Shown here one piece after another: positions 11,953 through 23,737 of a DNA stretch of 64,000 nt (the first letter of the stretch is position 1; every line of letters begins with the position of its first letter). The notes beneath the pieces were generated by a model, which did not search any database, had not been told where the DNA came from, and saw only the letters and a program-made list of their open reading frames with translations. Origin of the DNA: Acheta domesticus (lineage: Eukaryota > Arthropoda > Insecta > Orthoptera > Gryllidae). The position numbers and the translations under genes were made by a program. The DNA lies in NCBI GenBank assembly GCA_031308135.1, contig JAHLJT010009355.1, positions 9,951,660 through 10,015,659 on the forward strand. Direction: 5' to 3'.

Positions 11953-13705
11953 TTGCGTGTGGTGTAAATACGCATTGGCACCGGAATTTTAAACGTGAGC
12001 ATATCTTGGCTCATTGTTATTTATTTCGCAAATCACCGTAATATCCGCATTGGCGTAGTGTTGCTGAAAAATAAGTTGTTTTTTTTCCGGTGGCATCTAA
12101 GAAAGGCAAGGCATATTCGTTTTGATTAATAGAATTTTTATAGATGGTAATGGATGGCAACGGTGGAAATGTAAGCCATTCCTTTTGTGTGATTTCCAAA
12201 GCTAATAGAGTTGAAGACAATCATACTGATAAGGTGATCGATTGGTGAACGGTGAATGCCAATAATATTTACATACAATTAGATATTTCGTATAGGCAGT
12301 TATCTTCGATAATACTGAATAAGGGTTGTGTTACTTAAATGTGTATTTTATTAGATGTGAAGTGAATAGTAATCTGAGGTAACGATTTCTAAGAGTTTCC
12401 GTTATGATTAAATGCATTATACTAGTGCGTTTTGTTTGTGATTTTTGAGCAGTGTGCTTGCTATGTTTTGGAAAACCATTTGTGTGGTTTTGTTCGGCTT
12501 CATTTTTGCAGCCTCACGCCACTTCCTAAGAGATTACTTCACTTTCCCGTTCAGAATGAGTTCTAATGTTAAGAAGCGTGTTTATACGATTCTCATTAGT
12601 CTCGTGATTACAACTAAGTCCGAACCATTCCCGTCCCGTCCCGTCCCCTCTTCACATAATCATATTTAATTGCTTTGGTTCAAATAGATAATACAGAGTT
12701 AGTAGACAAGAAAGTAGAAGATTGTTTCCAGCAGAAAATTTCAGTAATTCCAGTTCCAAGAAATACAGGATACAGTTCCAAGGAAAATATACGTTTGTGC
12801 ATCGTGTCTTCATTTTTTTCGTACTCACAAAATAGTTTTTCAGTGCCATTTTCCTAGCACACATTAGTGACAAAGTTGGCAACTTTCAGAACGTTTATGT
12901 TGTTTGCCAAACCTGCAAAAATGTTTGCGTATGTAGTAACATTTAAACGCCTCTATATTACTTTTGGCTCATACACTTATAAATTTGCTTTAACTTTTGA
13001 GTAAGAAACAATAGGCATAGAAGTGTAAAAGAGACAAAAATGGAATTGCAATAGTTTCGAAGGGTGACATTAATACAACTATATTTTTTTTTTTTGATTG
13101 TTCATTTCCACGGATGTATAGGACCCGAACCTGTCAGTCATAAAAACATTTCATATGAAAACCTTGAATTCACCCTCAATCTATTTCAATTTTATAAACT
13201 TAGAATGTAGAAATAAGTGCACTAAAATGTACTATTAATGATATTTTCAACTCCAATATAAATCAAACTTCCTGGTAACAAATCGAAAACTCTCACAAAC
13301 TATATTCACTGCACTTTCTGACCTCATTTTAACCAGCAACATTTACCGGTAACTGCTCAGAAAATGTCTTGTTTCGTGGGTAACCATTGAGATTCCGAGT
13401 GTAACGTCGCGTTATTTCGGACCGATATTGCTTCCTCAATTAATCTACATGTTTTGAAGTAGAAACCACTAAAACTAAGTTTTTGGAATGATTTTGAAAA
13501 TTGAGCTCTTGTTTATATCAACAATAAGGAAGATATGCTGCTTTAATTTTATATAGTACCGTGTCATGTTCATATCTCAGGGAATTTTATTAGATTTTAG
13601 CAGAAATACTTCCGTTGCACAGATTCTCGTTTATCATAATTGTCAATTAGTTTGGCAAATGATATATTTGGTGGTGTTGAGAGGCATATCTATAGTATTG
13701 CAGAC
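11953..13705. other. AT-rich interval, nothing recognised
   Basis: No coding, RNA or mobile-element signature that I can support. Confidence 0.5.
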
Positions 13706-13713
13706 ATGGCATG

Positions 13714-13884
13714 CAGAGGCGTATCTAGGTATTCAGGCGCCCATGGAAAGCATAGAATTTGCGCCCCTGTGGGGATGATTTAAGGTTTTTGTTATTTGTT
13801 TTAACAGGTATACCGTAAATAGCGCCCCTTGTGAGTGGCGCCCATGTCACGTGCCATGCCTGCCATACCGTAGATACGCCACTG
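13714..13884. mobile_element. hAT-type MITE
   Basis: Inverted ends CAGAGGCGTATCTAGG and CCGTAGATACGCCACTG. The 8-bp flanks ATGGCATG (13706-13713) and ATGGCGTG (13885-13892) match at 7 of 8 positions, as expected for a hAT target duplication. Confidence 0.75.
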
Positions 13885-14024
13885 ATGGCGTGTGCCATAG
13901 GCGGCGCTCACTAGGGGCGCTATTTAGAGTATACCCGCTAAAAGAAATAACAACAACCCTCATTTCTGAGAGGGCGCGAATTCCATGCTTGCCACGGGCG
14001 CCGGAATACCTAGATACGCTTCTG
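13885..14024. mobile_element. Second hAT-type end, inverted relative to the first
   Basis: Contains the complement of the left part of 13714-13884 (GGGCGCGAATTCCATGCTT, then CCTAGATACGCTTCTG). Together with the preceding MITE it forms a larger inverted structure, either a nested or a rearranged element. Confidence 0.6.
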
Positions 14025-14700
14025 ATGGTGTTATTTATAACCGGGATGCCATTGTCAGAGTTCTCAAGAACTGACCCTTTTTTTGAAGGCGGTTCTCTCC
14101 TCTTACACGCAACACTCACCGTGCTGGATACTCGGATTGACTTGAGATTTTACCAGCTTGTTCAGCACCTTTCAAAACCCCTACATACAAATTTTTACGT
14201 GGTATGAAGCATTGCAAGTAGTGTTTGTGCGATAATTAGTATTGGAACCTCTCTTGACCTTTCCGACCGTAGAAGGGCGAAAACGCTGCTCGCCGCTGGT
14301 TCTGCGGACGTTACTCATACACCGCGCCGCCACTATCGGCCTGTCGGCAAGGTCTCAGTTACTTGGAGGGCAGGCGGGTGACAAAAACGGGTGTTTACTT
14401 TGCAGGTTCAGATGGAATGAACGCGCTTGGAAATCTGACACCGGCTGATAGACGCCGCGTAACGTTCCTAGCGCTGCCGAAGCAACGGCTCGGCCGCTGC
14501 GGAAAGCGCGAGGGTCACGAAAGGTCCTGATACAAAATGCCTATAAAACGCTATTTATAATATTCCATAGCACTTCAAAATTTGCGTATATAGGTTTTGC
14601 ATGGTGTTCTATCAGCTGGTGAAATTTCATGTCAATCCGAGTTTCCAGCATGTCGAGTGTTGCGTGTTAGAGGAGCCACCCACCCGCTCCTGCGTGCTTC
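14025..14700. other. Interval without a recognised gene
   Basis: Mixed composition, with a GC-richer part at 14270-14520. No supported feature. Confidence 0.5.
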
Positions 14701-15130
14701 TTCCTCCAGGTGGTTCCCTTGGTGACAGACGCTTTGGGAGGTCTCTTTTTACTTCGCCCGCTCCTTGTTCGACGTGTGGGCTCGGCCGACCGCGAGGTTT
14801 CGCGAACCGGAAGCGTCGGCGCCTCCTGCTCAGCCGCGCGCTCGTGTTCGCGCGCGCGCGCGCGCGCGGGCGCCGGCGTTTGTTTGCGGAGGCGCCCGTT
14901 AGTCATCGGCGAGAGGCCGCGCGTCGTCACGTGGTTCGTCGGCCCGGGCCGGGCAGCTCATTTGCTTTCTTTCCGGCGAGTGCTCGAGACGAGCTGTCAT
15001 GTCGTCGGGCGCCCCCTCCCCCTCCCCGTTCCCCTCCTCTCGCCCCGCCCACGGCTCGCTCTGTTCCGCTAATTCTGTTCCACCCCAGTCTGCCAGGGCC
15101 GGGCCGGGCCGAGCCGACTCGACTCACCCC
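14701..15130. other. CpG-rich patch
   Basis: High GC with a (CG)n run near 14850-14868. It ends where the 15-bp minisatellite starts. Overlapping open frames on both strands do not resemble known proteins. Confidence 0.5.
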
Positions 15131-15133
15131 CCT

Positions 15134-15590
15134 TCCCATTCTATCTCTTCCTATTCTATCTCTTCCCATCCTAACACTTCCCATCCTCTCTCTTCCCATC
15201 CTCTCTCTTCCCATCCTCTCTCTTCCCATCCTCTCTCTTCCCATCCTCTCTCTTCCCGTCCTCTCTCTTCCCGTCCTCTCTCTTCCCGTCCTCTCTCTTC
15301 CCGTCCTCTCTCTTCCCGTCCTCTCTCTTCCGTCCTCTCTCTTCCCGTCCTATCTCTTCCCGTTCTATCTCTTCCCGTCCTATCTCTTCCCGTCCTATCT
15401 CTTCCCGTCCTATCTCTTCCCGTCCTATCTCTTACCATCCTATCTCTTACCATCCTATCTCTTACCATCCTATCTCTTACCATCCTATCTCTTACCATCC
15501 TATCTCTTACCATCCTATCTCTTACCATCCTATCTCTTACCATCCTATCTCTTACCATCCTATCTCTTCCCATCCTATCCTCCTCGGCTC
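15134..15590. repeat. 15-bp minisatellite (TCTCTTCCCATCCTA type)
   Basis: About 30 head-to-tail units. Unit variants change in blocks along the array (CCCATCCTC, CCCGTCCTC, CCCGTCCTA, ACCATCCTA). One unit lacks a base near 15330, which shifts the frame of the pentapeptide repeat it would encode. Confidence 0.95.
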
Positions 15591-15807
15591 CGTTCCTCAC
15601 CCTGTCCCTCGCTGCTGCGCCATCCCTCTTCTCTCTCCGCCCCTTCCCGTCCCGCCCTACTCCCCGCCACGACCTCGCCACCGTCTCACTCAGCTTTACC
15701 TCCCCGCCCCGCGTCGTCCTTACCAACCATTCCGCTCCGTCCCGTACCGTCATCCAGCTCCGTCCCTCAAACCACCTCATGCTACGGCCGTCCCTTACCA
15801 CCAACTA

Positions 15808-16037
15808 TACTGCGATTTTTCAGCCTCTCGAGCCCCTATATCGACGATGAAATTCCACACGGCACTTCGCGTCTTTCTCGGTCCTGCCGCTAGGAGTGGC
15901 ATAGATCGCAAGCACTGCTTGATACGGTTGCGATCATGCGATACCTGGCGGTGCGACTGAGAAAGACGCGAAATACCGTGATATATATTGCATTGTGAAG
16001 ACGGGTCTGCAGAGGCAGAGTTAGAAAATTGGCAGTA
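15808..16037. mobile_element. Foldback MITE, TA-flanked (TACTGCGATTTT family)
   Basis: Ends TACTGCGATTTTTC and the complement-like TTGGCAGTA. The arms contain TTCGCGTCTTTCTCGG and its complement around a centre near 15925. TA flanks at 15806-15807 and 16038-16039. Confidence 0.8.
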
Positions 16038-16229
16038 TAGACCTGTCATAAACACCACCCACTCCGCTCCGTATCTTTTGCACTTCCCCACCACAACCGA
16101 CCCCTCCCCACCTCCCATTCCGTAACGTCCCTTATCCACCTCCCCGCCCGCTCGCTTCCTTACTAACCTCTCCTCTCTGTGGCTCTCAACTCTACCCATC
16201 CCTGCTCAGTTCCACCCATCCCCACCCCT

Positions 16230-16787
16230 CCCCCGGGAGAGATGGCTCAGTGCATCAATTGATGTCACTGCAGTCCCTCTGACCGGGAAGTCATAGGTTG
16301 GAGTCCCGACGGCGGCAGAATTTTCGACACTTGCTTGTCAGCTTATGTCGAATTCAGTCGTTGTGTGGAGGAGAATTCCAGCGGCCGGCTGCTCTGATCG
16401 GTAGTTTTCCGTGATGTCTCCGATCAACATCAGGTGAATGCCGGAGTAGTACCCTGACAAACGGGCCACGGACCGCGCGCGCGATCTTTCCTTCCTCTTC
16501 CTTGTCCTATCCACACTCCTTACACACAAACTTACAGCAACATGCACTACCGCTACCACACATGCCGGAGACCGGTCGGGAGCTTACAGCTTGTCCCGGC
16601 CAGGGTGGTGTCCCGCTGGATACCTGGTTAGGGGAAACCCGCTAGTCGACAGTAGGTCGGCGCCGGATCTCGCCATTCAGCGGAGAAAGATCGCCGTCTC
16701 CCGATGAAAACACGCGCTACACTTACGGGACTAATGACCTCAGTAGTTGACGCGCCCGGAATCACGATCAATCAATCAATCTATCAA
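16230..16787 (+). mobile_element. Long tRNA-derived SINE, complete copy with target duplication
   Basis: 558 bp flanked by CCCACCCCT (16221-16229 and 16788-16796). A tRNA-like head with GATGGCTCAGTG (box A) and GGTTGGAGTCCCGACGG (box B) is followed by a body of about 450 bp and an (AATC)n tail. This is the best reference copy of the family in the window. Confidence 0.9.
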
Positions 16788-16796
16788 CCCACCCCT

Positions 16797-19304
16797 TTGT
16801 CCTCGCTCTGTTCCCCTCTGCTTCTCCTCGTCCTGCTTCTTCCCGCTCGGCCCCGCCGCCTCCGCCGGCGGATGGCAGATGGCGCGCGAAACGATCGCGG
16901 GAGGCTTTGCTTCGAATCGCCAATCTGCGCTCCAGATGCGGACGGACGGAGACGAGTGCACTTTTATTAAGAAAAAAATGTGAACGTTCGTCGTGAGTTG
17001 TGAAAGATACTGGGAGTACTTAAAATGCTTCGCGATAGTGGATGAACACAGAAGGAGCATCTGGTTGGTTGAAATCTATCTGGAGGTGAATATATGATTT
17101 CAATGTTCTATTTTGACTATCAATTTTTATTCCACTATGTATTTTGGAATTTCGACTGGTCAAATTTTTACTTTTCCTTCCTATCCTAAAGCAGAGAGGA
17201 AAAGTATTGGAATCTTCTCAGCAAAATAGTCTTGAATATGTTATAAAATACGTTGTAAATATATTGCAGAATATATTGGTAAACAAAAAGAAAAATTCCA
17301 TTACATTTTTAGAAAGATGTTGAACTCTGGGTTTACAATGAATAGGGATTGTATTGTTCCAGAACATGTAAACCTCTCTTATTTGTTTAAGCTAAAACGG
17401 AACGACACTTTTTTTTTGAAGAATTTTTTCAATGTAGTGAATATGTAGAACTTTTCTAACTTTTCTACAGCCATATCCCACACATCTAATTTTCGCTTGC
17501 TTCAATGCTATTCGAATTTTAAGATGTGTCCCAACTTTCCAAGCCATTTCCAACAATGTAGAGTGTTTTCTGAATTAATTCATTCAGCTGTAGATCTCTG
17601 AATGTTGTCATGCACTTTTTAAAAATCTGACTAATTGTTAGCACCAAGATGAGGAAAGGTTTCTGTGTGCCATCCATTCCCACTAGTTTCATGGAGGACT
17701 TAGCTTAGTCTTTCATAGGATGTCTTGTTAGGCGGAAAAACAATTGGTCTCCTCGGCAGAGGGTCTGCATTGCTGTCTAGTGTTCGATCTCGGAACCACC
17801 ACTTGTAAAATGAAATCGAAAGTAAATTAAAGTGCATTCATTTATTTGCTTAGAAAACAAGTGGCTTGGGACAAGACAGTTTAAAATTTTCTATCGAACA
17901 GTATCGTCGAAACTAATTTTATCCACATCCTTCATATTTTCATGAAGCACGACAAACGATTTGATTGAAATGGCATCTGAAAACATTAAATGTTAATGGC
18001 ATAATGATATGTTTGGCAATACAATTTAGGGACGAAATTTTTCTCCGATTAACACACTTGGTACTATATTGATAAATGGCAAATCCTTTCATCTAAAAGT
18101 GGCGGTTGTGAGTGAATGTAACCTACAAACGCCTACACTGCATTTAGTTTGGTGTAGTGTATGAAGGTCATTATTTATTGGCGCGGTGATTTTGCCAGTG
18201 TGGGTGTGTAGCCTACTTTTCAGAGTTGGTTTAATAACACAACGAAGGTGATCTGGAGGGTCGTGCGAGAGGGCAGCCTTGCCAGACGATTTGGTTCCTG
18301 AACCGTGGGCGATGAATTACTTCAGCGGCTTGTTACGACGGACAAGAGGTCTGCTAGATACCATAGGTGGAGGGAAGGTCGTATTCGTAACATTTGCTTT
18401 GTAAAAGTATTGAAAGCTAAGGAGAATTCTTAATAAGGCCTCCTCAGTATTTCATTAGGTAATGTCTTTAGGTCATTAGATACGTTCTTGATGGTTTCAT
18501 TCAGAGCGTGGATTCTGGATTTTTCGGAATTCACCAAGCCTAAACACATAATTTTAAGTTGTGTTGCAAAATTGAGTCATCGCACGTACGTACAAATGGC
18601 GTATTGAAAAAATCTGTAATACGCAGATGCATTTTCCTCTTTAGGATGATCTCTAGATTGTACTCGTAAACAATTTAATTTTGGATATATCGATGCTTTG
18701 CACGGTATTGATGTCCACGTTTCGTCCTCATTAGGCATTGCTGGGATGAAATAAATATCTAAGAACATCTTTATTATGTTTTGAAAGAATTAAGAAATAA
18801 CTGTTGCTGTCGTTTGTAAATAGTATTTTATTGCTCGATTATCTAAAGGAGGGCGTTTTAATATTACCCTTATTCTTTTAGGGTTCTGTTTCCAGAACGA
18901 CACCATCTCTCCGAAGTGTTTTTTTAACCGCATTCGTTTGAAGCTGCACAAGAAGTCACGTTCCAGACTTAACTTCGGTCAATTTTCACCTGTCTCCTCC
19001 AAGTTATTAATACAACATGATGTGCTGTCAAGAGAGTGAGTTGACGAATCTATTTATAAATGCGAACTGTGTCTTCTTGAAGAAAGACGTAGCTAGTGTG
19101 TGAAACATATCCTACGTTTTAGTGTGTTCAGGTTTTGGAGTGAAGTCTCGAAAGCGTTTTCAAATTAATTGAATGGAAAGACCTTCCAAGTTAATAGTTT
19201 TGTTACAAGCAAAAATTAATTTTATTCTACTTTCGTGGGAAGGAAAAAAGCTAAAACGAATTTGTTTTCATTGGAAATTTTGTTTGATCGTTGTGATAAA
19301 TTTT
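16797..19304. other. Interval without a recognised gene
   Basis: A GC-richer part (16800-16960) borders the SINE; the rest is AT-rich. No coding or RNA gene is supported. Confidence 0.5.
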
Positions 19305-19446
19305 ATTTTTATTTTATTTATTTGTTTAACGTCAAAAAGAGTTAAAAACTGTGAGCTACGTACTATGGGGAGAAGTGATTTCTGTGCAAGTTTTCTTAAA
19401 TTCTGGGATCTCTACCGCAACCTACATACAAGTTGAATTTTGAATA
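19305..19446 (-). repeat. Dispersed repeat with A-rich tail (LINE 3'-end-like), copy 2
   Basis: Second copy of the repeat at 10689-10830, about three-quarters identical by eye. Confidence 0.7.
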
Positions 19447-20712
19447 AAAAATAAAATATTATTTTTGCAATAGAGCTAGAATATTTATAAAAATTCAGTT
19501 TTATTTAAATGCATAAATCATATGGTTGTTACGAACTTCATCTTATTTTTGGTAAATTATGTATCCCTAAATATAATGAATCTCACAATAAACACGTGGG
19601 ATGCAAAAATAAGTGTCATCGGCCAGTAAGCGCCAATTTATTGAAATTTTCATGTCTGCTACTTAGCAAGGGTTTATGGTTTCTTTATTGAAAAGGACAG
19701 TAGTATTTATAAGTTTCTGTACTTGCCGATGGAACGAACAAAATTCCCGGACAACCTCGTAGTTTTCTTCTTGAAAACTTTTCTTATTATTTCACTCGTG
19801 AACCTAACATTCAGGGTACTGAGGGTTTTCTTGCTGTCGACCAATACTTCTACCCACAAATATACTAAAACAATTTTCATTTCAATTTAGAGAAAGAAGC
19901 AATATGATTCGTAAATAGTAGGAAGTCATGTGTGCTGAATGCACTCGGAATATTCTTCACTATTTTGCAACTAGAGACAAAATATATGCTTCTATATGCA
20001 CGAGCTATCGAAATAAACGTGTTTGAACAATTGCTTCGCGAAAGGTAGATGTAATTTAGGTTACTCTCCCTTCATTATGAGAGTGTAAGGATAAGGAAAT
20101 TCTGGGGCAGCTATTGTTTTAAGAAGGGTTTTTACTCTGACGAAAATTTCAATACCTTTGTAATACGACGGATTCATGTTTTCTCATTATTTGGTTTGTA
20201 TTTCTTTCTTTTCTTACTTTTTCTTCGAATTGTTCACAGGAGTTGCAAATGCGGTTGGTCGAGGGCGGTCTGTTAGTAGAAACAAGGAGCGGTGCTATAG
20301 ATGTGTCAGTAATCGCTGGCACCCGTTGCCACATCTCCTGACGTCAAAGGTGCCGCTGCCGAATTTTCGTGTGCTATTTCTTCGTGTCTGTCGTTCGCCG
20401 GCCGTTTCTGTTGCCTATCAAAAAATATTGTTTCTGGGTAGCGCATCATTGTTGGCACCTGTTCACATTATTTACTCAACCCTGAAGATAACCAAAGCCA
20501 AGCGTCACGAGTCTGAAATTCAAGATGGACTCTCCGTTTTAAAAGGTTCCGTCCTTCCTCGCTTCTATCACGCATTAATCGCATGATCGCACCTGACCCT
20601 GAGGATTGCTTACCCTTTTTATTTATTTATTTATTTATTTTTAAATAGGATTATTACACAAAGTTCAGTTTTTACAACTCTCCATTTGTTTTGTTGACTT
20701 ACATCTAATACT
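19447..20712. other. AT-rich interval before the piggyBac-like element
   Basis: Nothing recognised, except a (TTTA)n run at 20614-20645 that may be another retroposon tail. The open frame 20176-20586 has no known domain. Confidence 0.5.
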
Positions 20713-20847
20713 TTAACCCATATATTCCCAACTTTTTTTTTTTTAGAATTTTATGATGACACTAAGTTTCCCTTTTTGTTTTGGTCTAATTTACATGAAT
20801 TTTTTCTATTTTCACTAATTTGACATCTCATATTGTGTAGGAGCCCC

Positions 20848-20883
20848 GCCCCAAAATGGGGCAATGGGAACAGGAGGGTACAG
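20848..20883 (+). repeat. Left subterminal inverted repeat of the piggyBac-like element
   Basis: About 36 bp starting with the near-palindrome GCCCCAAAATGGGGC. It pairs with 22993-23029 on the other strand, with only a few differences confined mostly to the spacer of the palindrome. Confidence 0.85.
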
Positions 20884-22848
20884 TGTTTTTTAGGAGCAGG
20901 AAAACCCTATTTTCAAGAGCAAATGTTTATTTTTTTGCACTAAGTAATGAAGAAATATATGTAAGCTATAAAATAGAAATTATTTAATGATAATAAACGT
21001 GTTAACAATTTTTTCAGCATTTCATGTTTGAGAAATGTTCGATAGACACTGATTGAAACGAAGTAACTTATGTTCTGGTCTACATGTGCTTATGAATGAA
21101 ATTTCTCAAAGCAATTTGCATGGCAGCCGACATTACACTTTTTACATTTCTTCATGGTGTTTTTATGGCATTCGCCACATCTGACTTGTGTTTCACTTTT
21201 GACAATTATATGATCACGACCATCCAGTCTCACTTTTTCTGGTATCCTCTTTTTACCACCTTTGGCGATCTGCCTATTTTTCGCTTTAAGCTTTGTCCTA
21301 AGTATGTCTGAACTATTATCCTGATAAACTGTAGGTAATCTAAATGATTAACGCTTTTTCCAGAAGGTGTGAGACGGTATAACTGAAATGCATTATTCAT
21401 GGATGCATTCAAGGGAAACATCAAAAGTTGCCAATGCCACTTTTTCATTCTGATGGCTGTTCTGTAACATGAGACATTTTGATCAAGCCGATCCACCCCT
21501 CCCATATACAAATTGTAGGCAGAAATGCAAGCAGGTTGTAGAATTTCAATTTTCTTCTTCTCAGATAAACTCCAGCGTTTAGCTTTTCCTAGAGGAGATA
21601 CTCCTACTTTGTTGGAGGCAACAGTTACGATATTGTTATCGTTGTAGCGGACAACACTGATCTGTGTTTCTTGGTCTGTCACTTGATCATACGCACCTCT
21701 TTGCATCTTTTTCATTTTAGAAGGCTCTATGAGAGGGGCTTTTTTCGACTCTATTGTTCCTGATAGTACCAGTTGCATCATGTCCCATGTTACCTAGTTT
21801 TTCTAGAAGACGAATGGAAGTAAAATAATTGTCCATATATAAGCTGTACTTTTTCTTCTCGGGTAGTTCTTGGAGCAAGTCCATAACTACTGATCCACCC
21901 ACACCAAGATCTGGCATTTCGTTCCCAGTAGAAGCTCCCTGGTACGGTTCCGCTTGTACAAGGTAGCCCAATCGAGTGCAAAGGGACCATACCTTGAAAC
22001 CAAAACGTATTGGTTTCCCATGTAGGTGTTGTTTCGTGGAGTGACGACCATAGTACGGAACCATGGTTTCATCGATGCACAAGTTCGCATCTTGGGGAAA
22101 GAAAGTGAGCCATCTTTCGTTTATCATTGCCCACAAAGGTCGAACTTTCGAGAATTTATCACTTTTAATTAGGTTATTATTGTCAGAGACATGAAAATAC
22201 CTTAAAATGTCTTCAAATCTATTTCTAGATATTGCCCTTGCTACTCCTTGGTGATGTGTGTCAATTCCAGTGTCCCAGTACAGACGGTACCTTGCATTAC
22301 CACAATATCCACTGAGCAACAAAATAGCAATAAAAGTTTTCATTTCACATAGCGACACATGAAATTTAGTGTTTCCTTTGAAAACAGCGTATTTCATACT
22401 CGTTTCAACCAGCAAATCAAATACTTCACTGTCATAAAATAATTCAAACAGATCAACAGGAGACCACTCTTTTTTATTCAGCCAATCTGGTTGTTCCCAA
22501 GTACGTTCTGGGACAGGTATAATGTCCGATTTTATCCAGTTTCGAACCTTCTTCTTCCTTGAATCTGTGGTCAATTCAGCCGCGGTCCTCTGGTTCATAA
22601 CATCGAGTGTTACTTCTTGTGATGGTAAAATAATTTCTTCTATTCCGGAGGAAGTAATTTTTGTTGCCTGCAGTTCTCCTAGGCCTCGGAGCTGGTTTCC
22701 AGTTAGATGGTTTACATCACCATCTTCTATTTCATCTTCTCCACTGTCTTCATCACTTAGAAGATGGTTCTCAGGAGCAGAGATATAAATAGAAGCTTCT
22801 GTGAAATCATCACTTTCTAATAAACTTATTATTTCGTTAACGGATAAT

Positions 22849-23173
22849 CTGAAATGAATAATAAGAGAATCAAATGAAATTCAATAGAAAAAAAAATATT
22901 TAAACATTCGAATATAATATATAATCACGCCCTGAAATATTGATATTTACTCAAAAGTCAAAAATATACTTGCTAACAATAGATATAAAACCCTGTACCC
23001 TCCCGTTCCCATTGCCCCAATAAAGGGGCGTCACTATTTTATTGTAATTTGCCGCTAAAATAAAAGCTATAATCTTTTGTATGTAAAATATATTTCAAAA
23101 TATAAGTTTCACCAAATTGTGTTATAACAAAATAAACGATAAAAATAATCATTAATTTAAGTAATGTACTTAC
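22849..23173 (-). other. Intron of the piggyBac-like transposase
   Basis: A 325-bp AT-rich segment between donor GTAAGT and acceptor TTTCAG. It contains the right-hand subterminal inverted repeat (22993-23029), so a likely cis-acting transposition sequence sits inside an intron. Confidence 0.75.
22993..23029 (-). repeat. Right subterminal inverted repeat of the piggyBac-like element
   Basis: Near-exact reverse complement of 20848-20883. It lies inside the transposase intron. Repeats of this sort near the ends are typical transposase-binding sites in DNA transposons; binding here is inferred. Confidence 0.85.
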
Positions 23174-23737
23174 GATTCGTGAAGCGACATGATGCTCAAA
23201 TGCAGGCACTATACGAAGGTCTCTCACAACAATGGAAAACGCTATAGAGTAATCCAGTGAACTTTATCTTATTCATTGTTGCCAACACAACAACATAGGG
23301 TATATAACACATCTTCATTCCTTTCAAGAAATGAACTATTAATAGGAAAATACACTGCCCCATTTTTGGGGCAATGGGAATATATGGGATAAACTAAATC
23401 TATTGAACACTACAATTGACGAGGGGACTCACCGAGCACCTCTAAGAAGCATTAATATTTGCAAAAATGTTTAGGAATGAGTGGATAGGATATCTATTTT
23501 TTATTCTTGTTGGGGTTTCATTATATTTACCTATGCTGATGTGTCTATCTTGGTTGATGAGGGTTAGGTTGGAATAGAAGTTATTGGCCAGGAATGCTAT
23601 GTGGTGTGCAATGGGATTAAGGTTAAATTCGTGGTGTAACTGCTTATTGGAAATAAACCAAGGGGCTTGAGTGATGGTTCTTAGAAATTTATTTTGAATT
23701 ATCTGTATTTTGTTGATGTTTATTGCTTACCTTAGAC

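Larger units (their letters stand above)
21090..23190 (-). pseudogene. piggyBac-family transposase, two exons, two frameshifts
   Basis: This is the DDD transposase that cuts and reinserts the element at TTAA. Exon 1 (23190-23174) encodes MSLHES and ends at a GTAAGT donor. Exon 2 starts at 22848 after TTTCAG, and the codon split across the junction stays in frame. The product would be about 590 residues, normal for the family. It begins with an acidic region, then has the three catalytic aspartates in CIDETMVPYYG, LYMDNYFTS and MGGVDRLDQ, and ends in a cysteine-rich zinc-binding tail (CGEC, CKKC, GCHANC) with a stop at 21092-21090. The frame breaks twice: one extra base in an A-run (T-run 21740-21745 on the plus strand) and one missing base in another (21234-21238). 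The shifts are opposite in sign. They could be real decay or homopolymer errors, so this may be an intact gene in the organism. Confidence 0.88.
20717..23388 (-). mobile_element. piggyBac-like DNA transposon, apparently full length
   Basis: 14-bp terminal inverted repeats (CCCATATATTCCCA at 20717-20730 and its complement at 23375-23388) are flanked by TTAA on the left (20713-20716) and ATAA on the right (23389-23392), one base off the TTAA target used by this superfamily. Inside is a two-exon transposase on the minus strand. A second inverted pair of about 36 bp (20848-20883 and 22993-23029) carries the palindrome-like core GCCCC...GGGGC and the motif CAATGGGAA. A third copy of that core and motif adjoins the right terminus (23357-23388). 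Mutation of one TTAA and two frameshifts suggest a moderately old copy. Confidence 0.9.

Noticed and set aside
14601..15893. 430-codon open frame on the plus strand
   Set aside because: Most of it is the 15-bp minisatellite read as a pentapeptide repeat, flanked by CpG-rich DNA.
20717..23388. Domesticated piggyBac-derived host gene
   Set aside because: Terminal repeats and TTAA-type flanks still surround it, so it looks like an ordinary transposon copy.
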